The position numbers were made by a program, and so were the translations under genes. DNA of 64,000 nt. It comes from Chryseobacterium aureum. Its GTDB lineage: Bacteria; Bacteroidota; Bacteroidia; Flavobacteriales; Weeksellaceae. The DNA lies in NCBI RefSeq assembly GCF_003971235.1, contig NZ_CP034661.1, forward strand, positions 496,001-560,000, written 5' to 3'. This document shows positions 17,919 to 27,095 of this stretch, in pieces; within the stretch, counting starts at the first letter, position 1; every line of letters begins with the position of its first letter. The notes under the pieces were generated by a model, which had not been told where the DNA came from, ran no database searches, and was given only the letters and a program-made list of their open reading frames with translations.

Positions 17919-17992
17919 TGGAGAATACGGGATTCGAACCCGTGACCTTTTGACTGCCAGTCAAACGCGCTAGCCAACTGCGCCAATCCCCC
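17919..17992 (-). tRNA. tRNA-Ala (GGC)
   Basis: The reverse complement folds as a 74-nt tRNA. It has a 7-bp acceptor stem (GGGGGAT with ATTCTCC), D-stem GCGC/GCGC, anticodon stem TTTGA/TCAAA with loop CTGGCAG (anticodon GGC), T-stem ACGGG/CCCGT with loop TTCGAAT, and discriminator A. The acceptor stem contains the G3-U70 pair that identifies alanine tRNAs. CCA is not encoded. A terminator follows downstream. Confidence 0.95.
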
Positions 17993-18225
17993 GTCTTTTA
18001 TTAAAGCGGTACAAAAGTAAGTATTTAAATGGTATTTCCAAATATTTTGTAGGTTTATTGAATTAAATTAATCAAAAATATTTTCACTGGCGTAAAAAAC
18101 AGCCTTTTATGCTACTCATTAGCAGTAATAGCTTACGGTTTTATAAATAAAATACTAAGATTGTTCTTTAATGGAAATTATTCACTAATTGTTTGCAATA
18201 GAGTAATGAAAGCCAGTCTGATTTT

Positions 18226-18253
18226 CACGGGTTCGAATCCCGTATTCTCCACT
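18226..18253 (+). repeat. tRNA-Ala 3'-end fragment, copy 1
   Basis: These bases reproduce the T-arm, acceptor 3' strand and discriminator of the tRNA-Ala at 17919-17992, in opposite orientation. Fifteen bases further upstream (AGCCAGTC) weakly resemble its anticodon arm, but the 5' half is missing. The core CGAATCCCGTATTCTCCACT (18234-18253) recurs directly at 19876-19895. It may be a tRNA remnant or an att-like site. Confidence 0.8.
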
Positions 18254-18271
18254 AGGTAGCTAAAATCCCAT

Positions 18272-18305
18272 AAAACCTGCAGAAATTGATTTTTGCAGGT
18301 TTTTT
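18272..18305 (+). terminator. Terminator behind tRNA remnant
   Basis: AAAACCTGCA (18272-18281) pairs perfectly with TGCAGGTTTT (18294-18303), followed by more Ts. Its position 20 bases after the tRNA fragment is what a former plus-strand tRNA gene would leave. Confidence 0.8.
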
Positions 18306-18548
18306 CTTTTCATATCAATCACAGATTTTTCAAAATTCTCTTCCATACAAGTTTGACATAAGACCCTCAATATATACAAATCGGATCATTGAGGGGGTTC
18401 CATCAGGATTTTGGGCCGAAATTTATTTTGTGGATATTTTTCCACATGATTGTAAGTTTTTATTGATAAGGAATCGTCTAATAGTCAGTTGATATCGAGC
18501 TACATTTACCATAGCTAATTCCTAAAATTAAATTATAAATTTTCATCA

Positions 18549-19667
18549 ATGAGTATTTCTAAAAAATTATTTTTTGCGGTCATGATTTCCTGTCCATTTT
18601 TGGGCATGGCTCAGGCTGGTAGTGTTGGGATAAATACATCCAGTCCTGGATCTACTTTGGATATCAATGGATCAATTGCGGCAAGCTACAAGTCCGTAAT
18701 TGTAAATAATTACAATCTTACCCCTACAGATTTTCATGTAGCTTATAACGGCACTACAGATGCTGTTTTTAATTTGCCCCCTGCTATTAGTGGTTCCGGG
18801 AATTTTAGAGGGAGAATCTACAGAATTCAGAACAATACGAATTTTAACATAACAGTCAATACGGTGGCGCCCGAAAAAATAGGTGGAAGTACAAGTGTTA
18901 TTATCACAGCGAATCGCAGCTTGCAAGTAATCAGTACCGGTCTTTCGGGGGCAGATTCTAGCTGGGAAGTTTTAACAGCTGGAGCCGATACTGATCTTCA
19001 TGCAAATAATGGTCTTACTATGAGCGCTTCCACCATGCAATTGGGAGGACCTCTTACGCAGCCTACTGATATAAGTACAGCAGGAAATAATTTAAGTGTT
19101 ACAGGAACAGGTAAGCTTCTGGTAGGTACCACAGTACCTCCGGCTGGCAGTGCACCCGCAAAATTTGTAATTGATAATGGAAGTACAAATGGGGCACTTC
19201 AAATTAAGGATGGAACACAGCAGCTGGGATATGTTTTAACAAGTGATGCCAATGGATTGGCAACTTGGTCCTCTACCGTTACTACGGCATTTGCCAACAA
19301 CTGGACTCCCTATAGCGGTACTCTTATTAATCCTTATACAGGAAGTACCGGAGGATCAGCCTTAGCAACAGGAATACAAGTGACTATTCCTGCCAAAGGA
19401 TGGTATTTCTTCCGCTGTGGAGTCGCCATTAATTCTGACTGCAATGACTATTTCTTTTATATTAATGGAGTGGGTGATGTATGGAGAAGCTACTGCGGAT
19501 CCAATACAGCCGCTTTCATGTTTCCAAGAGACCAAAATAGAGTTCTGTATTTTGCAACACCTGGAACCTACACTGTTTTAGCTGGCAAAACAAATGGGGT
19601 TGTACCTGCAATGTTCAATCAGGGAAATCCAAGTTTCTATCTTGATTTTGTTAAATTTCAAAATTGA
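18549..19667 (+). CDS. Secreted protein with VGINT-PGSTLDINGS motif
   Basis: A 372-residue predicted exported protein with signal peptide at about 1-22 (ending GMAQA). The motif SVGINTSSPGSTLDINGSIA is shared by many flavobacterial surface proteins that also resemble phage tail-fibre neck regions. A glycine/asparagine/threonine-rich beta region follows. From about residue 250 there is a compact C-terminal domain (WTPYSGTLINPYTG to YLDFVKFQN) rich in aromatic and Cys residues, which may be a C1q/TNF-like beta sandwich; that is only an impression. No T9SS C-terminal signal is evident. The gene is flanked by tRNA 3'-end repeats. Function unknown. Confidence 0.75.
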   Translation: MSISKKLFFAVMISCPFLGMAQAGSVGINTSSPGSTLDINGSIAASYKSVIVNNYNLTPTDFHVAYNGTTDAVFNLPPAISGSGNFRGRIYRIQNNTNFNITVNTVAPEKIGGSTSVIITANRSLQVISTGLSGADSSWEVLTAGADTDLHANNGLTMSASTMQLGGPLTQPTDISTAGNNLSVTGTGKLLVGTTVPPAGSAPAKFVIDNGSTNGALQIKDGTQQLGYVLTSDANGLATWSSTVTTAFANNWTPYSGTLINPYTGSTGGSALATGIQVTIPAKGWYFFRCGVAINSDCNDYFFYINGVGDVWRSYCGSNTAAFMFPRDQNRVLYFATPGTYTVLAGKTNGVVPAMFNQGNPSFYLDFVKFQN

Positions 19668-19709
19668 TTTTGCGGTGTAATCAATGAGAATATCAATTCT
19701 AAAAAACAT

Positions 19710-19752
19710 ATAATGAAAAATGCAGGGAATAGACCTTGCATTTTTTCATTAT
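19710..19752 (+). terminator. Terminator after secreted-protein gene
   Basis: A long near-perfect hairpin: ATAATGAAAAATGCAGGG on the left, with CCTTGCATTTTTTCATTAT on the right. It lies about 45 bases after the stop. Confidence 0.85.
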
Positions 19753-19875
19753 AAACATCACCAATTCTGTCGGATACATCGTAGTAAAGGTTATGTAGGG
19801 GTGGGTTAGACCTATCCCAAATACAAGTAAAAAGAGAAGAAAACCTCATTAATATATTGTTCAAACGAATAGTTC

Positions 19876-19895
19876 CGAATCCCGTATTCTCCACT
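19876..19895 (+). repeat. tRNA-Ala 3'-end fragment, copy 2
   Basis: The 20-base core CGAATCCCGTATTCTCCACT is an exact direct repeat of 18234-18253, 1642 bases away. Here the bases before it read AGTTC, one base off the tRNA. The following TTGATGT matches the CTGATGT that follows the true tRNA, so similarity extends past the tRNA end. Confidence 0.8.
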
Positions 19896-20125
19896 TGATG
19901 TGCTGGACGAAATCTTCAGAGTGCAGCGAAGCTCAATAATACCGTATAAATTTTAATTTTACAGGATATAATTCTGTCTTGATTCTGTCATTCATATAGG
20001 GCATTTTTCATGTTTACATTATGATATCATATTATTCTTTAAGCTGATTGTTTCGTAATTATTTGCGGCTAGAGCATGAAAAATGGTAATTATAAACCCT
20101 GATTTATTTCTTTTTTAATAATAAA

Positions 20126-20144
20126 AAGTGTGCTTTTTACATTT
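20126..20144 (+). promoter_or_regulatory. Candidate operator of NUDIX sugar regulator
   Basis: AAGTGT-N7-ACATTT forms an imperfect dyad. The same half-sites with the same 7-base spacing occur in front of araB (53946-53964). The flanks extend the dyad (AAAAAGTGT against ACATTTTTT). It lies about 290 bases before the regulator start, which is far, so a second promoter or looping may be involved. Confidence 0.5.
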
Positions 20145-20395
20145 TTTTTACGGTTAAAATGAAAAAAAAATCAATTCTTCTTATCATAATATTTATTCAA
20201 AAAAAAGTCATCTTTTTAATGGTATTGTCAAATTGCAATTGATTGTGAATTCATGTCTTATGAAATAAGTAAGTGTAAAAATAATGATAACCTTATCATA
20301 TTTTTTATACAATTGATATCATAAAAATTCGATATGTAATGCATTGATAAGCAGTAGATAATAGCGGATTTATTTTTTTTATTCAGATGAATTTT

Positions 20396-20403
20396 TATAT
20401 TTG
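20396..20403 (+). promoter_or_regulatory. -7 promoter element of the NUDIX regulator
   Basis: TATATTTG matches the Bacteroidota TAnnTTTG consensus and lies 27 bases before the ATG at 20431. Confidence 0.6.
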
Positions 20404-20430
20404 TAATGTTACCAAAATGTTAACAAACTA

Positions 20431-21156
20431 ATGAATCAGAACTTTATCCATACCTATGTCTCTGTAGATTGTGTTGTCTTTGGATTTGACCATGAAAACC
20501 GGTTGAATATATTACTTGTACAACGACACGTTGCTGATGTTCCACTGGAAAAGCAGATCAAGCTTCCTGGAAGTTTGATTTTCAGTGATGAAGATGTAGA
20601 TGATGCCGCACAAAGAGTGCTTCATGAACTTACAGGGATTAAAAAAATGGTTCTTAAACAGTTTAAGTGCTTTGCAGACCCTATGAGAGCAAGCAATGCG
20701 CATGACATCAAATGGATGGATCAGGAATACAAACATCATATAGACAGGATCATTACTGTTGCTTATCTTTCTCTTTGCAAAATAGATCACAAGATCAACA
20801 GTACAAAATATGATACCGTAGACTGGCATCCCATTGATGAGGTTCCGTTATTACCTTTTGACCATAACAAAATTATCAATGAATCTTTAATGGAAATCAG
20901 AAAGTGGATTGAATCTGATTTCTCCATTATCTTTGAGCTGCTCCCTAAAAGATTTACCATAAGACAGCTCTATCAGCTCTATAGCGCTTTAAATGAAAAG
21001 AATATTGATATCAAAAACTTCCACAAAAAAATATCATCATTCCCTTATATTGTTCCTTTGGATGAAATTCAAAAAGATGTATCACACCGCGCAGCAAGAT
21101 ATTACAGATTCGATGCTAAGATTTACAAGAAAAACAATACAAAACTTATAAAATAA
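20431..21156 (+). CDS. NUDIX-domain pentose regulator (AraR/XylR, NrtR-like family)
   Basis: A 241-residue transcription factor. The N-terminal NUDIX fold (about 5-150) carries a decayed Nudix box: G-SLIFS-D-EDVDDAAQRVLHELTGI keeps only part of the REUxEExGU signature, so it should bind a ligand rather than hydrolyse nucleotides. The C-terminal winged helix (about 170-235) contains KRFTIRQLYQLYSALNEKNI and the ending HRAARYYRFD. In Bacteroides, relatives respond to L-arabinose (AraR) or lie beside xylB-xylA (XylR). The order regulator-xylB-xylA here favours a xylose regulator, but the araB dyad suggests it may control both pentoses. Confidence 0.88.
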   Translation: MNQNFIHTYVSVDCVVFGFDHENRLNILLVQRHVADVPLEKQIKLPGSLIFSDEDVDDAAQRVLHELTGIKKMVLKQFKCFADPMRASNAHDIKWMDQEYKHHIDRIITVAYLSLCKIDHKINSTKYDTVDWHPIDEVPLLPFDHNKIINESLMEIRKWIESDFSIIFELLPKRFTIRQLYQLYSALNEKNIDIKNFHKKISSFPYIVPLDEIQKDVSHRAARYYRFDAKIYKKNNTKLIK

Positions 21157-21172
21157 CCTCCTTACAATAATT

Positions 21173-22657
21173 ATGTACTTACTAGGCTATGACATTGGCA
21201 GTTCTTCTGTGAAAGTGTGTCTCATTGAGGCATCCAGTGGAAAAGTGATTGCTTCCGAATTTTCTCCCAAAAAAGAAATGAAAATCACTGCGATCAACCC
21301 CGGATGGGCAGAACAGAATCCGGTCGACTGGTGGACCAATCTGAAGCTGGCGCATGAAGCTGTTATGCATGAATCCGGAGTACATCCTGAAGATATCAAA
21401 GGAATTGGGATCACCTGGCAGATGCACGGTCTGATTCTGGTAGATAAAGAACAGAATGTGTTAAGGCCATCCATTATCTGGTGTGACAGCCGTGCTGTGC
21501 CTTATGGCGAAAAAGCGTTCAAAACCATAGGAGAGGAGAAGTGTCTTTCCCACCTGTTGAATTCACCAGGAAATTTTACCGCTTCAAAACTCGCTTGGGT
21601 AAAAGAAAATGAACCGGAAATTTTTGAAAAAATAGACAAGATCATGCTTCCTGGAGACTATATTGCAATGAGACTTTCCGGGCAGATAGGGATGACCATT
21701 GAAGGATTGTCAGAAGGAATTTTCTGGGATTTTAAAAACAACTGTATTTCGGAAGATATCATTAACCATTATGGAATTCCTGAAAGCTTTTTTCCGGAAA
21801 TTGTTCCTACGTTTGGTATACAGGCTACAGTTTCCAGAGCGGCAGCTGAAGAATTAGGCTTAAAAGAAGGGACCCCCATTTCATACAGAGCAGGTGACCA
21901 GCCCAACAATGCGCTTTCCCTGAATGTCTTCAACCCCGGAGAAATTGCCTCTACAGCAGGAACTTCAGGAGTTGTATATGGAGTGCTGGATCAGCTGGAG
22001 TATGATAAGCTATCACGAGTAAATACATTTGCCCATGTCAATTATACACCGGAGCAGATCAGACTGGGCGTTTTATTATGTATCAATGGTACCGGAATCT
22101 TAAATTCCTGGTTAAAGCACAACTTTGCCACCTCACTTTCTTCTTACGGAGATATGAATGATATGGCTTCGCTTTCACCTATTGGCTCTAAAGGTTTAAG
22201 TATCATTCCTTTTGGAAACGGAGCCGAACGAGTGCTGGAAAACAAAGATACAAGCTGCTCTATTCACGGAATTAATTTCAACATACACTCTAAAGGAGAT
22301 ATACTACGTGCAGCGCAGGAAGGTATTGTATTCTCCTATGAATACGGAATGGATATCATGAGAAATATCGGAATGGATATCCAGGTGATCCGTGCAGGAA
22401 ATGCCAACATGTTTTTAAGTTCAATTTTTCGCCAGTCGCTGGCCAGTGTGAGCAATGCGGTCATTGAACTTTATGATACCGACGGGGCGGTAGGTGCCGC
22501 AAGAGCCGCAGGAATGGGAATCGGATTTTATTCAGATTCCAGAGAAGCATTTTCTTCACTTGAAAAAATAGCGGTAATAGAACCGGAACACGAAAAACAG
22601 GAACAATATTCAGAAGCCTATGCCAGATGGAAACATCACCTTAAAGAAATAATCTAG
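21173..22657 (+). CDS. xylB: Xylulokinase
   Basis: A 494-residue FGGY-family kinase that phosphorylates D-xylulose to xylulose 5-phosphate. The N-terminal phosphate-binding motif is YDIGSSSVKVCLIEA. The substrate-region ITWQMHGLILVDKEQ and IIWCDSR, the LPGDYIAMRLSG segment and the FGGY signature zone with AGDQPNNALS and GTSGVVYG are all in order. It starts 16 bases after the regulator stop and sits before xylose isomerase. Confidence 0.96.
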   Translation: MYLLGYDIGSSSVKVCLIEASSGKVIASEFSPKKEMKITAINPGWAEQNPVDWWTNLKLAHEAVMHESGVHPEDIKGIGITWQMHGLILVDKEQNVLRPSIIWCDSRAVPYGEKAFKTIGEEKCLSHLLNSPGNFTASKLAWVKENEPEIFEKIDKIMLPGDYIAMRLSGQIGMTIEGLSEGIFWDFKNNCISEDIINHYGIPESFFPEIVPTFGIQATVSRAAAEELGLKEGTPISYRAGDQPNNALSLNVFNPGEIASTAGTSGVVYGVLDQLEYDKLSRVNTFAHVNYTPEQIRLGVLLCINGTGILNSWLKHNFATSLSSYGDMNDMASLSPIGSKGLSIIPFGNGAERVLENKDTSCSIHGINFNIHSKGDILRAAQEGIVFSYEYGMDIMRNIGMDIQVIRAGNANMFLSSIFRQSLASVSNAVIELYDTDGAVGAARAAGMGIGFYSDSREAFSSLEKIAVIEPEHEKQEQYSEAYARWKHHLKEII

Positions 22658-22685
22658 ACCATTGACAACAGCATTTTTGATCCGC

Positions 22686-22712
22686 TTACTGACTTTAAAA
22701 AATCAGTGAGAA
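22686..22712 (+). other. Intercistronic hairpin between xylB and xylA
   Basis: CTTACTGA pairs with TCAGTGAG (one G-U pair) across a 10-base AT-rich loop. No T-run follows, so it may protect or process mRNA rather than terminate. Confidence 0.45.
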
Positions 22713-22764
22713 GGGGATTTCTACGCAAAATTTAAAAAAACAAATTAAAAATAATCAAATAAAT

Positions 22765-24093
22765 ATGAACACTTTAACAGGTACAAAAGAGTTTTTTACA
22801 GGTATCGAAAAAATTAAGTTTGAAGGAAAGGAAAGCAAAAACCCATTGGCATTCCGTTATTATGATGCGGAAAAGATCGTAATGGGGAAACCCATGAAAG
22901 ACTGGACAAGATTTGCAATGGCATGGTGGCATACCCTGTGTGCAAACGGGAGCGATCCGTTCGGAGGACCTACCATTCACCACCCATGGGATATCGGGAA
23001 CGATGCCGTGCCCCGAGCTATGCATAAAATGGATGCAGGCTTTGAATTTATGTCTAAAATGGGCTTCAGCTATTACTGCTTCCATGATATTGATCTGGTA
23101 GACCCTGCCAATAACTGGAAAGACTATGAGAAGAATATGCAGACGATTGTAGAATATGCAAAACAAAAGCAGCAGGAAACAGGTATTAAGCTTTTATGGG
23201 GAACGGCCAATGTCTTCACGCATGAAAGATACATGAACGGTGCTTCTACCAATCCGAATTTTGATGTGGTGGCATGCGCAGGAAACCAGGTAAAAAATTC
23301 AATAGATGCTACCATAGCACTTGGAGGTGAAAATTATGTATTCTGGGGTGGAAGAGAAGGATATATGAGCCTTTTAAACACAGATATGAAACGTGAAAAA
23401 GATCATCTGGCACGTTTTCTTTCCATGTCAAGAGATTATGCACGTCAGCAAGGATTTAAAGGGACTTTCCTGATTGAACCCAAACCTATGGAGCCTACCA
23501 AGCATCAGTATGATTATGATTCTGAAACCGTAATAGGATTCCTGAGACATTACGGGTTAGATAAAGATTTCAAATTGAATATCGAAGTGAATCACGCCAC
23601 ACTGGCAGGCCATACCTTCGAACATGAACTTCAGGCGGCTGTTGATGCAGGCCTTTTAGGAAGCATTGACGCCAACAGGGGAGACTATCAGAACGGATGG
23701 GACACAGACCAATTCCCGATTGACTATTATGATATGGTTCAGGCATGGCTTATACTGCTTCCGGCAGGAGGTCTGGGAACAGGAGGAGTAAACTTTGATG
23801 CTAAAATCAGAAGAAATTCCATTGATGCTGAAGATCTGTTCATTTCCCACATTTCCGGAATGGATGTATTTGCAAAAGGACTTCTTGCTGCAGCTGATAT
23901 TCTTGAAAATTCAGATTATAAAAAACTGAGAACAGACCGCTACGCTTCTTTTGATAACGGAAATGGAAAAGCATTTGAAGACGGTACGCTTACCCTGGAA
24001 GACCTTCAGAGAATCGCTCACGAAATCGGTGAACCACAGCCAAAAAGCGGAAAACAGGAATTGTTTGAAGCCATCGTGAATATGTATATATAA
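22765..24093 (+). CDS. xylA: Xylose isomerase
   Basis: A 442-residue enzyme converting D-xylose to D-xylulose, typical of the longer class II enzymes. Catalytic and metal-binding segments are visible: FHDIDLVDP (active-site His), [53 protein letters not shown] and [19 protein letters not shown]. It stands between xylulokinase and the SusC/SusD pair. Confidence 0.98.
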   Translation: MNTLTGTKEFFTGIEKIKFEGKESKNPLAFRYYDAEKIVMGKPMKDWTRFAMAWWHTLCANGSDPFGGPTIHHPWDIGNDAVPRAMHKMDAGFEFMSKMGFSYYCFHDIDLVDPANNWKDYEKNMQTIVEYAKQKQQETGIKLLWGTANVFTHERYMNGASTNPNFDVVACAGNQVKNSIDATIALGGENYVFWGGREGYMSLLNTDMKREKDHLARFLSMSRDYARQQGFKGTFLIEPKPMEPTKHQYDYDSETVIGFLRHYGLDKDFKLNIEVNHATLAGHTFEHELQAAVDAGLLGSIDANRGDYQNGWDTDQFPIDYYDMVQAWLILLPAGGLGTGGVNFDAKIRRNSIDAEDLFISHISGMDVFAKGLLAAADILENSDYKKLRTDRYASFDNGNGKAFEDGTLTLEDLQRIAHEIGEPQPKSGKQELFEAIVNMYI

Positions 24094-24188
24094 TAAAAAA
24101 GTAAAAGGCTTATAAACACTAAGGATTTTTCTAAACGATAATTATTAAACAGCCTTTTATTCAACAACTAATACTAAAAATAATAATT

Positions 24189-27083
24189 ATGAACCGATTT
24201 TATTTCAATAAAAGCAATAGAGCGGCATTATTTTTTGCAATGACTTTATTGCCTTCCGGTATTGCATATTCACAGGTTAAAAAAGATACAGTAGCTAAGG
24301 AAAATAAAATAGATGAAGTTGTTGTGATAGGATACGGAACCCAGAGAAAAGAAGCTGTAACAGGTTCCGTTGCTACTGTTAAAGGAGATGCATTGCGTGA
24401 GGTACCTTCTGCCAATATTACCCAGGCACTGCAGGGAAGAACTGCGGGTGTTGATATTTCACAAACGTCTACAAAACCCGGGGCTGCCATGCAGATCCGT
24501 ATCAGGGGAACAAGATCGCTTACAGGGGATAATAATCCATTGATTGTATTGGACGGTATTCCTTTTGTAGGATCTCTGGGAGACATAAGCTCCAGTGATA
24601 TTAAAAGTATTGATATCCTGAAAGACGCCTCTGCTACAGCTATCTACGGATCAAGAGGAGCAAACGGGGTGATTCTTGTTACCACCAACAGAGGAGCAAA
24701 AGGACAGAAACCTAAATTTACTTACAACACCTTTACGGGAGTTCAGACTTTATTTTCAAAATATCCCATGATGGATGGGCCTAAGTTTGCCCAGCTGCGT
24801 GCTTACGCAATTCCGGCAGGCAATACAACCCCTTTGTATTCAAACGGAGCCGATGAAAATAACAGTGTCAATACAGACTGGCAGAGCCTGTACTATAAAC
24901 CGGCCATGATGACCAGCCACGATATTGGTGTATCAGGAGGAACAGAAGGCGGAAATTATAATGTAGGGCTGTCATACTTCAAGCAAAATGCATTAATTCC
25001 TATTCAAAGTTACGAAAGGTTTGCCCTTCGTATGGCCATAGACCAGCAGGTGGGATCTATCTTTAAGTTCGGTTTTACAACCAATACCAATTATTCCGTT
25101 TCTGAGGGGAATGGAGTAAATCCGGGAGCGGTTCTGGGATATTCTCCTATCGCCAATCCATACAATGCGGATGGAAGTCCTAAAAGAGTAATGACTACAG
25201 CCGGAGGTATAGACCAGTCTTGGATTTATACCCGGGGAAGCCTGGAAAATCTGGGCGATAAATATATTGATGAAACCAAATCTTTTGCATCCTATAACAA
25301 TCTTTATGGAGAAGCCAGTCTTCCGATCAAAGGACTGAAGTACAGATTGAATGTGGGGTTGGATTTCCGTACCTCAAACAGCGGCAATTACACCGGTGTA
25401 GGAGTCTTTAATACCAATCCACTTGGACCGTCAGCGGCAGGACGAGGAAATAACCAGACTTACCATTGGGTATTGGAAAACCTTTTAACCTATGACCGTA
25501 CATTCGGTAAACATAAGGTAAATGCTGTAGCACTGTATTCCGCAGAACAGAATAAGTATACAAGTTCTTACATGAGTGCAAAGAATGTTCCTGCAGATTT
25601 TTTCCAGTACTACAATCTCGGACAGTCACCGCAGGCTGATATTACAGTAAGGCCTGAAGATCAGGTATATTGGAAAACAGGTCTCCTTTCCGCCATGGGA
25701 AGAATCATGTATACGTATGATAACAAGTATATGCTTACGGCAACACTTCGTGCCGATGGATCTTCCAGACTGGCACCCGGAAACAAATGGCACACCTATC
25801 CCGCATTATCATTAGGGTGGAATGTTACCAACGAATCTTTCATGCAGAATATCAAAGCGATTAATCTCCTTAAATTCAGGGCAGGATGGGGACAGACTTC
25901 CAATCAGGCCGTGGATCCGTATTCTACGATGGGAAGATTTAATGTAGCTCCTTACAATTTTGGCAGCGCAGGAAGTACAGGGATTTATGGAAATCAGCCG
26001 CCTAACCCGAATTTGGGCTGGGAGTACTCAAAAACACAGAACTACGGAATTGATTTCGGAATCTTGAATAACCGTCTTACGGGAAGTGTGGAATATTACA
26101 AAACCCATACCTTCGACCTTTTGACGCAGAAAAGCCTTCCGGCAACAAGCGGCTGGACTTCCATCGTTTCCAATGTAGCAGAAACAGAAAATAAAGGAGT
26201 GGAAGTTTCATTAAACGGTGTTATTTTTGATAATCCTGACGGCTTTACATGGGAAGCGGGAGTTAATTTCTATACCAACAAAAACAAAATTTTATCCCTT
26301 GCTTCAGGAACTACACGTGATGTCAACAACCTATGGTTTGTAGGTCATAATATCAATTCATTATATGATTATCAGTATATCGGTCTTTGGCAGGCTGGTG
26401 ATCCTTATCAGAGTATTCTCGAGCCAGGAACCGCTGCAGACGTTGTAGGATCTATTAAAGTTCTTTACACTGGTGGTTATAATGCAGACGGAACACCGGT
26501 AAGAGCTATAGGTCCGGACGACAGACAGATTTTTGATACAGCACCGAAATTTCAGGGAGGATTTAACATGCGTTTTGCTTACAAGAACTTTGAGCTTAGC
26601 ACTGTAGGAGCCTTCCAGCACGGAGGAATCCTGATAAGTACCATTTACGGATCTGCCAGTTATCTTAACAGATTAACAGGAAGAGGAAATAACGTAGATG
26701 TGGATTACTGGACAGAAAATAATACCGAAGCCTATTTTCCGCGTCCCGGAAGACATTTAAGTGGTGATAATCCAAAGTATTCTTCTACTTTAGCCATGTT
26801 TGATGCTTCTTATCTTAAGCTTCGTACCATTACCTTAGGCTATAATGTTAATAAAGATTTTTTAAAGGATTTAAAAATTAACAGCCTTCGTATTTACTTT
26901 ACGGTAACCAATCCGGTAGTATTATTTTCTCCTTATCATAAATTCTCAGGAATGGATCCGGAACCCAACTCTTTCGGAAATGAAAACCAGGCAGTAAGCG
27001 GATATCAAAACCGCCAGCTTGTTATTGGAACCAATAACCCTTCTACAAGAAATTACTTAATGGGACTCAACTTAACCTTTTAA
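24189..27083 (+). CDS. SusC-family TonB-linked outer-membrane glycan porin
   Basis: A 964-residue barrel half of a SusCD oligosaccharide importer. After the signal peptide (about 1-29) the protein goes almost directly to the TonB box and SusC signature DEVVVIGYGTQRKEAVTGSV, then the plug (ALQGRTAGVDI, IRIRGTRSL, SATAIYGSRGANGVILVTT). The carboxypeptidase-D-like N-terminal domain seen in many SusC proteins is missing. The barrel ends RNYLMGLNLTF. It forms a unit with the SusD gene 12 bases later. By context it imports xylo-oligosaccharides. Confidence 0.96.
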   Translation: MNRFYFNKSNRAALFFAMTLLPSGIAYSQVKKDTVAKENKIDEVVVIGYGTQRKEAVTGSVATVKGDALREVPSANITQALQGRTAGVDISQTSTKPGAAMQIRIRGTRSLTGDNNPLIVLDGIPFVGSLGDISSSDIKSIDILKDASATAIYGSRGANGVILVTTNRGAKGQKPKFTYNTFTGVQTLFSKYPMMDGPKFAQLRAYAIPAGNTTPLYSNGADENNSVNTDWQSLYYKPAMMTSHDIGVSGGTEGGNYNVGLSYFKQNALIPIQSYERFALRMAIDQQVGSIFKFGFTTNTNYSVSEGNGVNPGAVLGYSPIANPYNADGSPKRVMTTAGGIDQSWIYTRGSLENLGDKYIDETKSFASYNNLYGEASLPIKGLKYRLNVGLDFRTSNSGNYTGVGVFNTNPLGPSAAGRGNNQTYHWVLENLLTYDRTFGKHKVNAVALYSAEQNKYTSSYMSAKNVPADFFQYYNLGQSPQADITVRPEDQVYWKTGLLSAMGRIMYTYDNKYMLTATLRADGSSRLAPGNKWHTYPALSLGWNVTNESFMQNIKAINLLKFRAGWGQTSNQAVDPYSTMGRFNVAPYNFGSAGSTGIYGNQPPNPNLGWEYSKTQNYGIDFGILNNRLTGSVEYYKTHTFDLLTQKSLPATSGWTSIVSNVAETENKGVEVSLNGVIFDNPDGFTWEAGVNFYTNKNKILSLASGTTRDVNNLWFVGHNINSLYDYQYIGLWQAGDPYQSILEPGTAADVVGSIKVLYTGGYNADGTPVRAIGPDDRQIFDTAPKFQGGFNMRFAYKNFELSTVGAFQHGGILISTIYGSASYLNRLTGRGNNVDVDYWTENNTEAYFPRPGRHLSGDNPKYSSTLAMFDASYLKLRTITLGYNVNKDFLKDLKINSLRIYFTVTNPVVLFSPYHKFSGMDPEPNSFGNENQAVSGYQNRQLVIGTNNPSTRNYLMGLNLTF

Positions 27084-27095
27084 AACTGTACTGTC

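Larger units (their letters stand above)
17993..18548. other. Intergenic region with tRNA 3' remnant
   Basis: About 550 bases without a convincing gene. It holds a plus-strand tRNA 3'-end fragment (18226-18251), a terminator behind it, and an imperfect inverted repeat (CCCTCAAT 18364-18371, ATTGAGGG 18388-18395). A 68-codon frame at 18286-18492 overlaps the terminator and is not credible. Confidence 0.6.
19896..20430. other. Long AT-rich leader upstream of NUDIX regulator
   Basis: About 535 bases, very AT-rich, with no credible gene. It contains the candidate operator at 20126-20144, a second half-site AAGTGT near 20271-20276, and a Bacteroidota -7 element TATATTTG (20396-20403) 27 bases before the regulator start. 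Confidence 0.6.

Noticed and set aside
18286..18492. Possible 68-residue gene on the plus strand
   Set aside because: It begins inside the terminator hairpin and reads through an inverted repeat; no protein-like features.
19658..19894. Possible 78-residue gene on the minus strand
   Set aside because: It runs through the terminator and the tRNA repeat, so the frame is accidental.
17993..20430. Insertion sequence or prophage remnant
   Set aside because: No transposase, integrase or terminal inverted repeats are visible; only tRNA-end repeats support an integration history.
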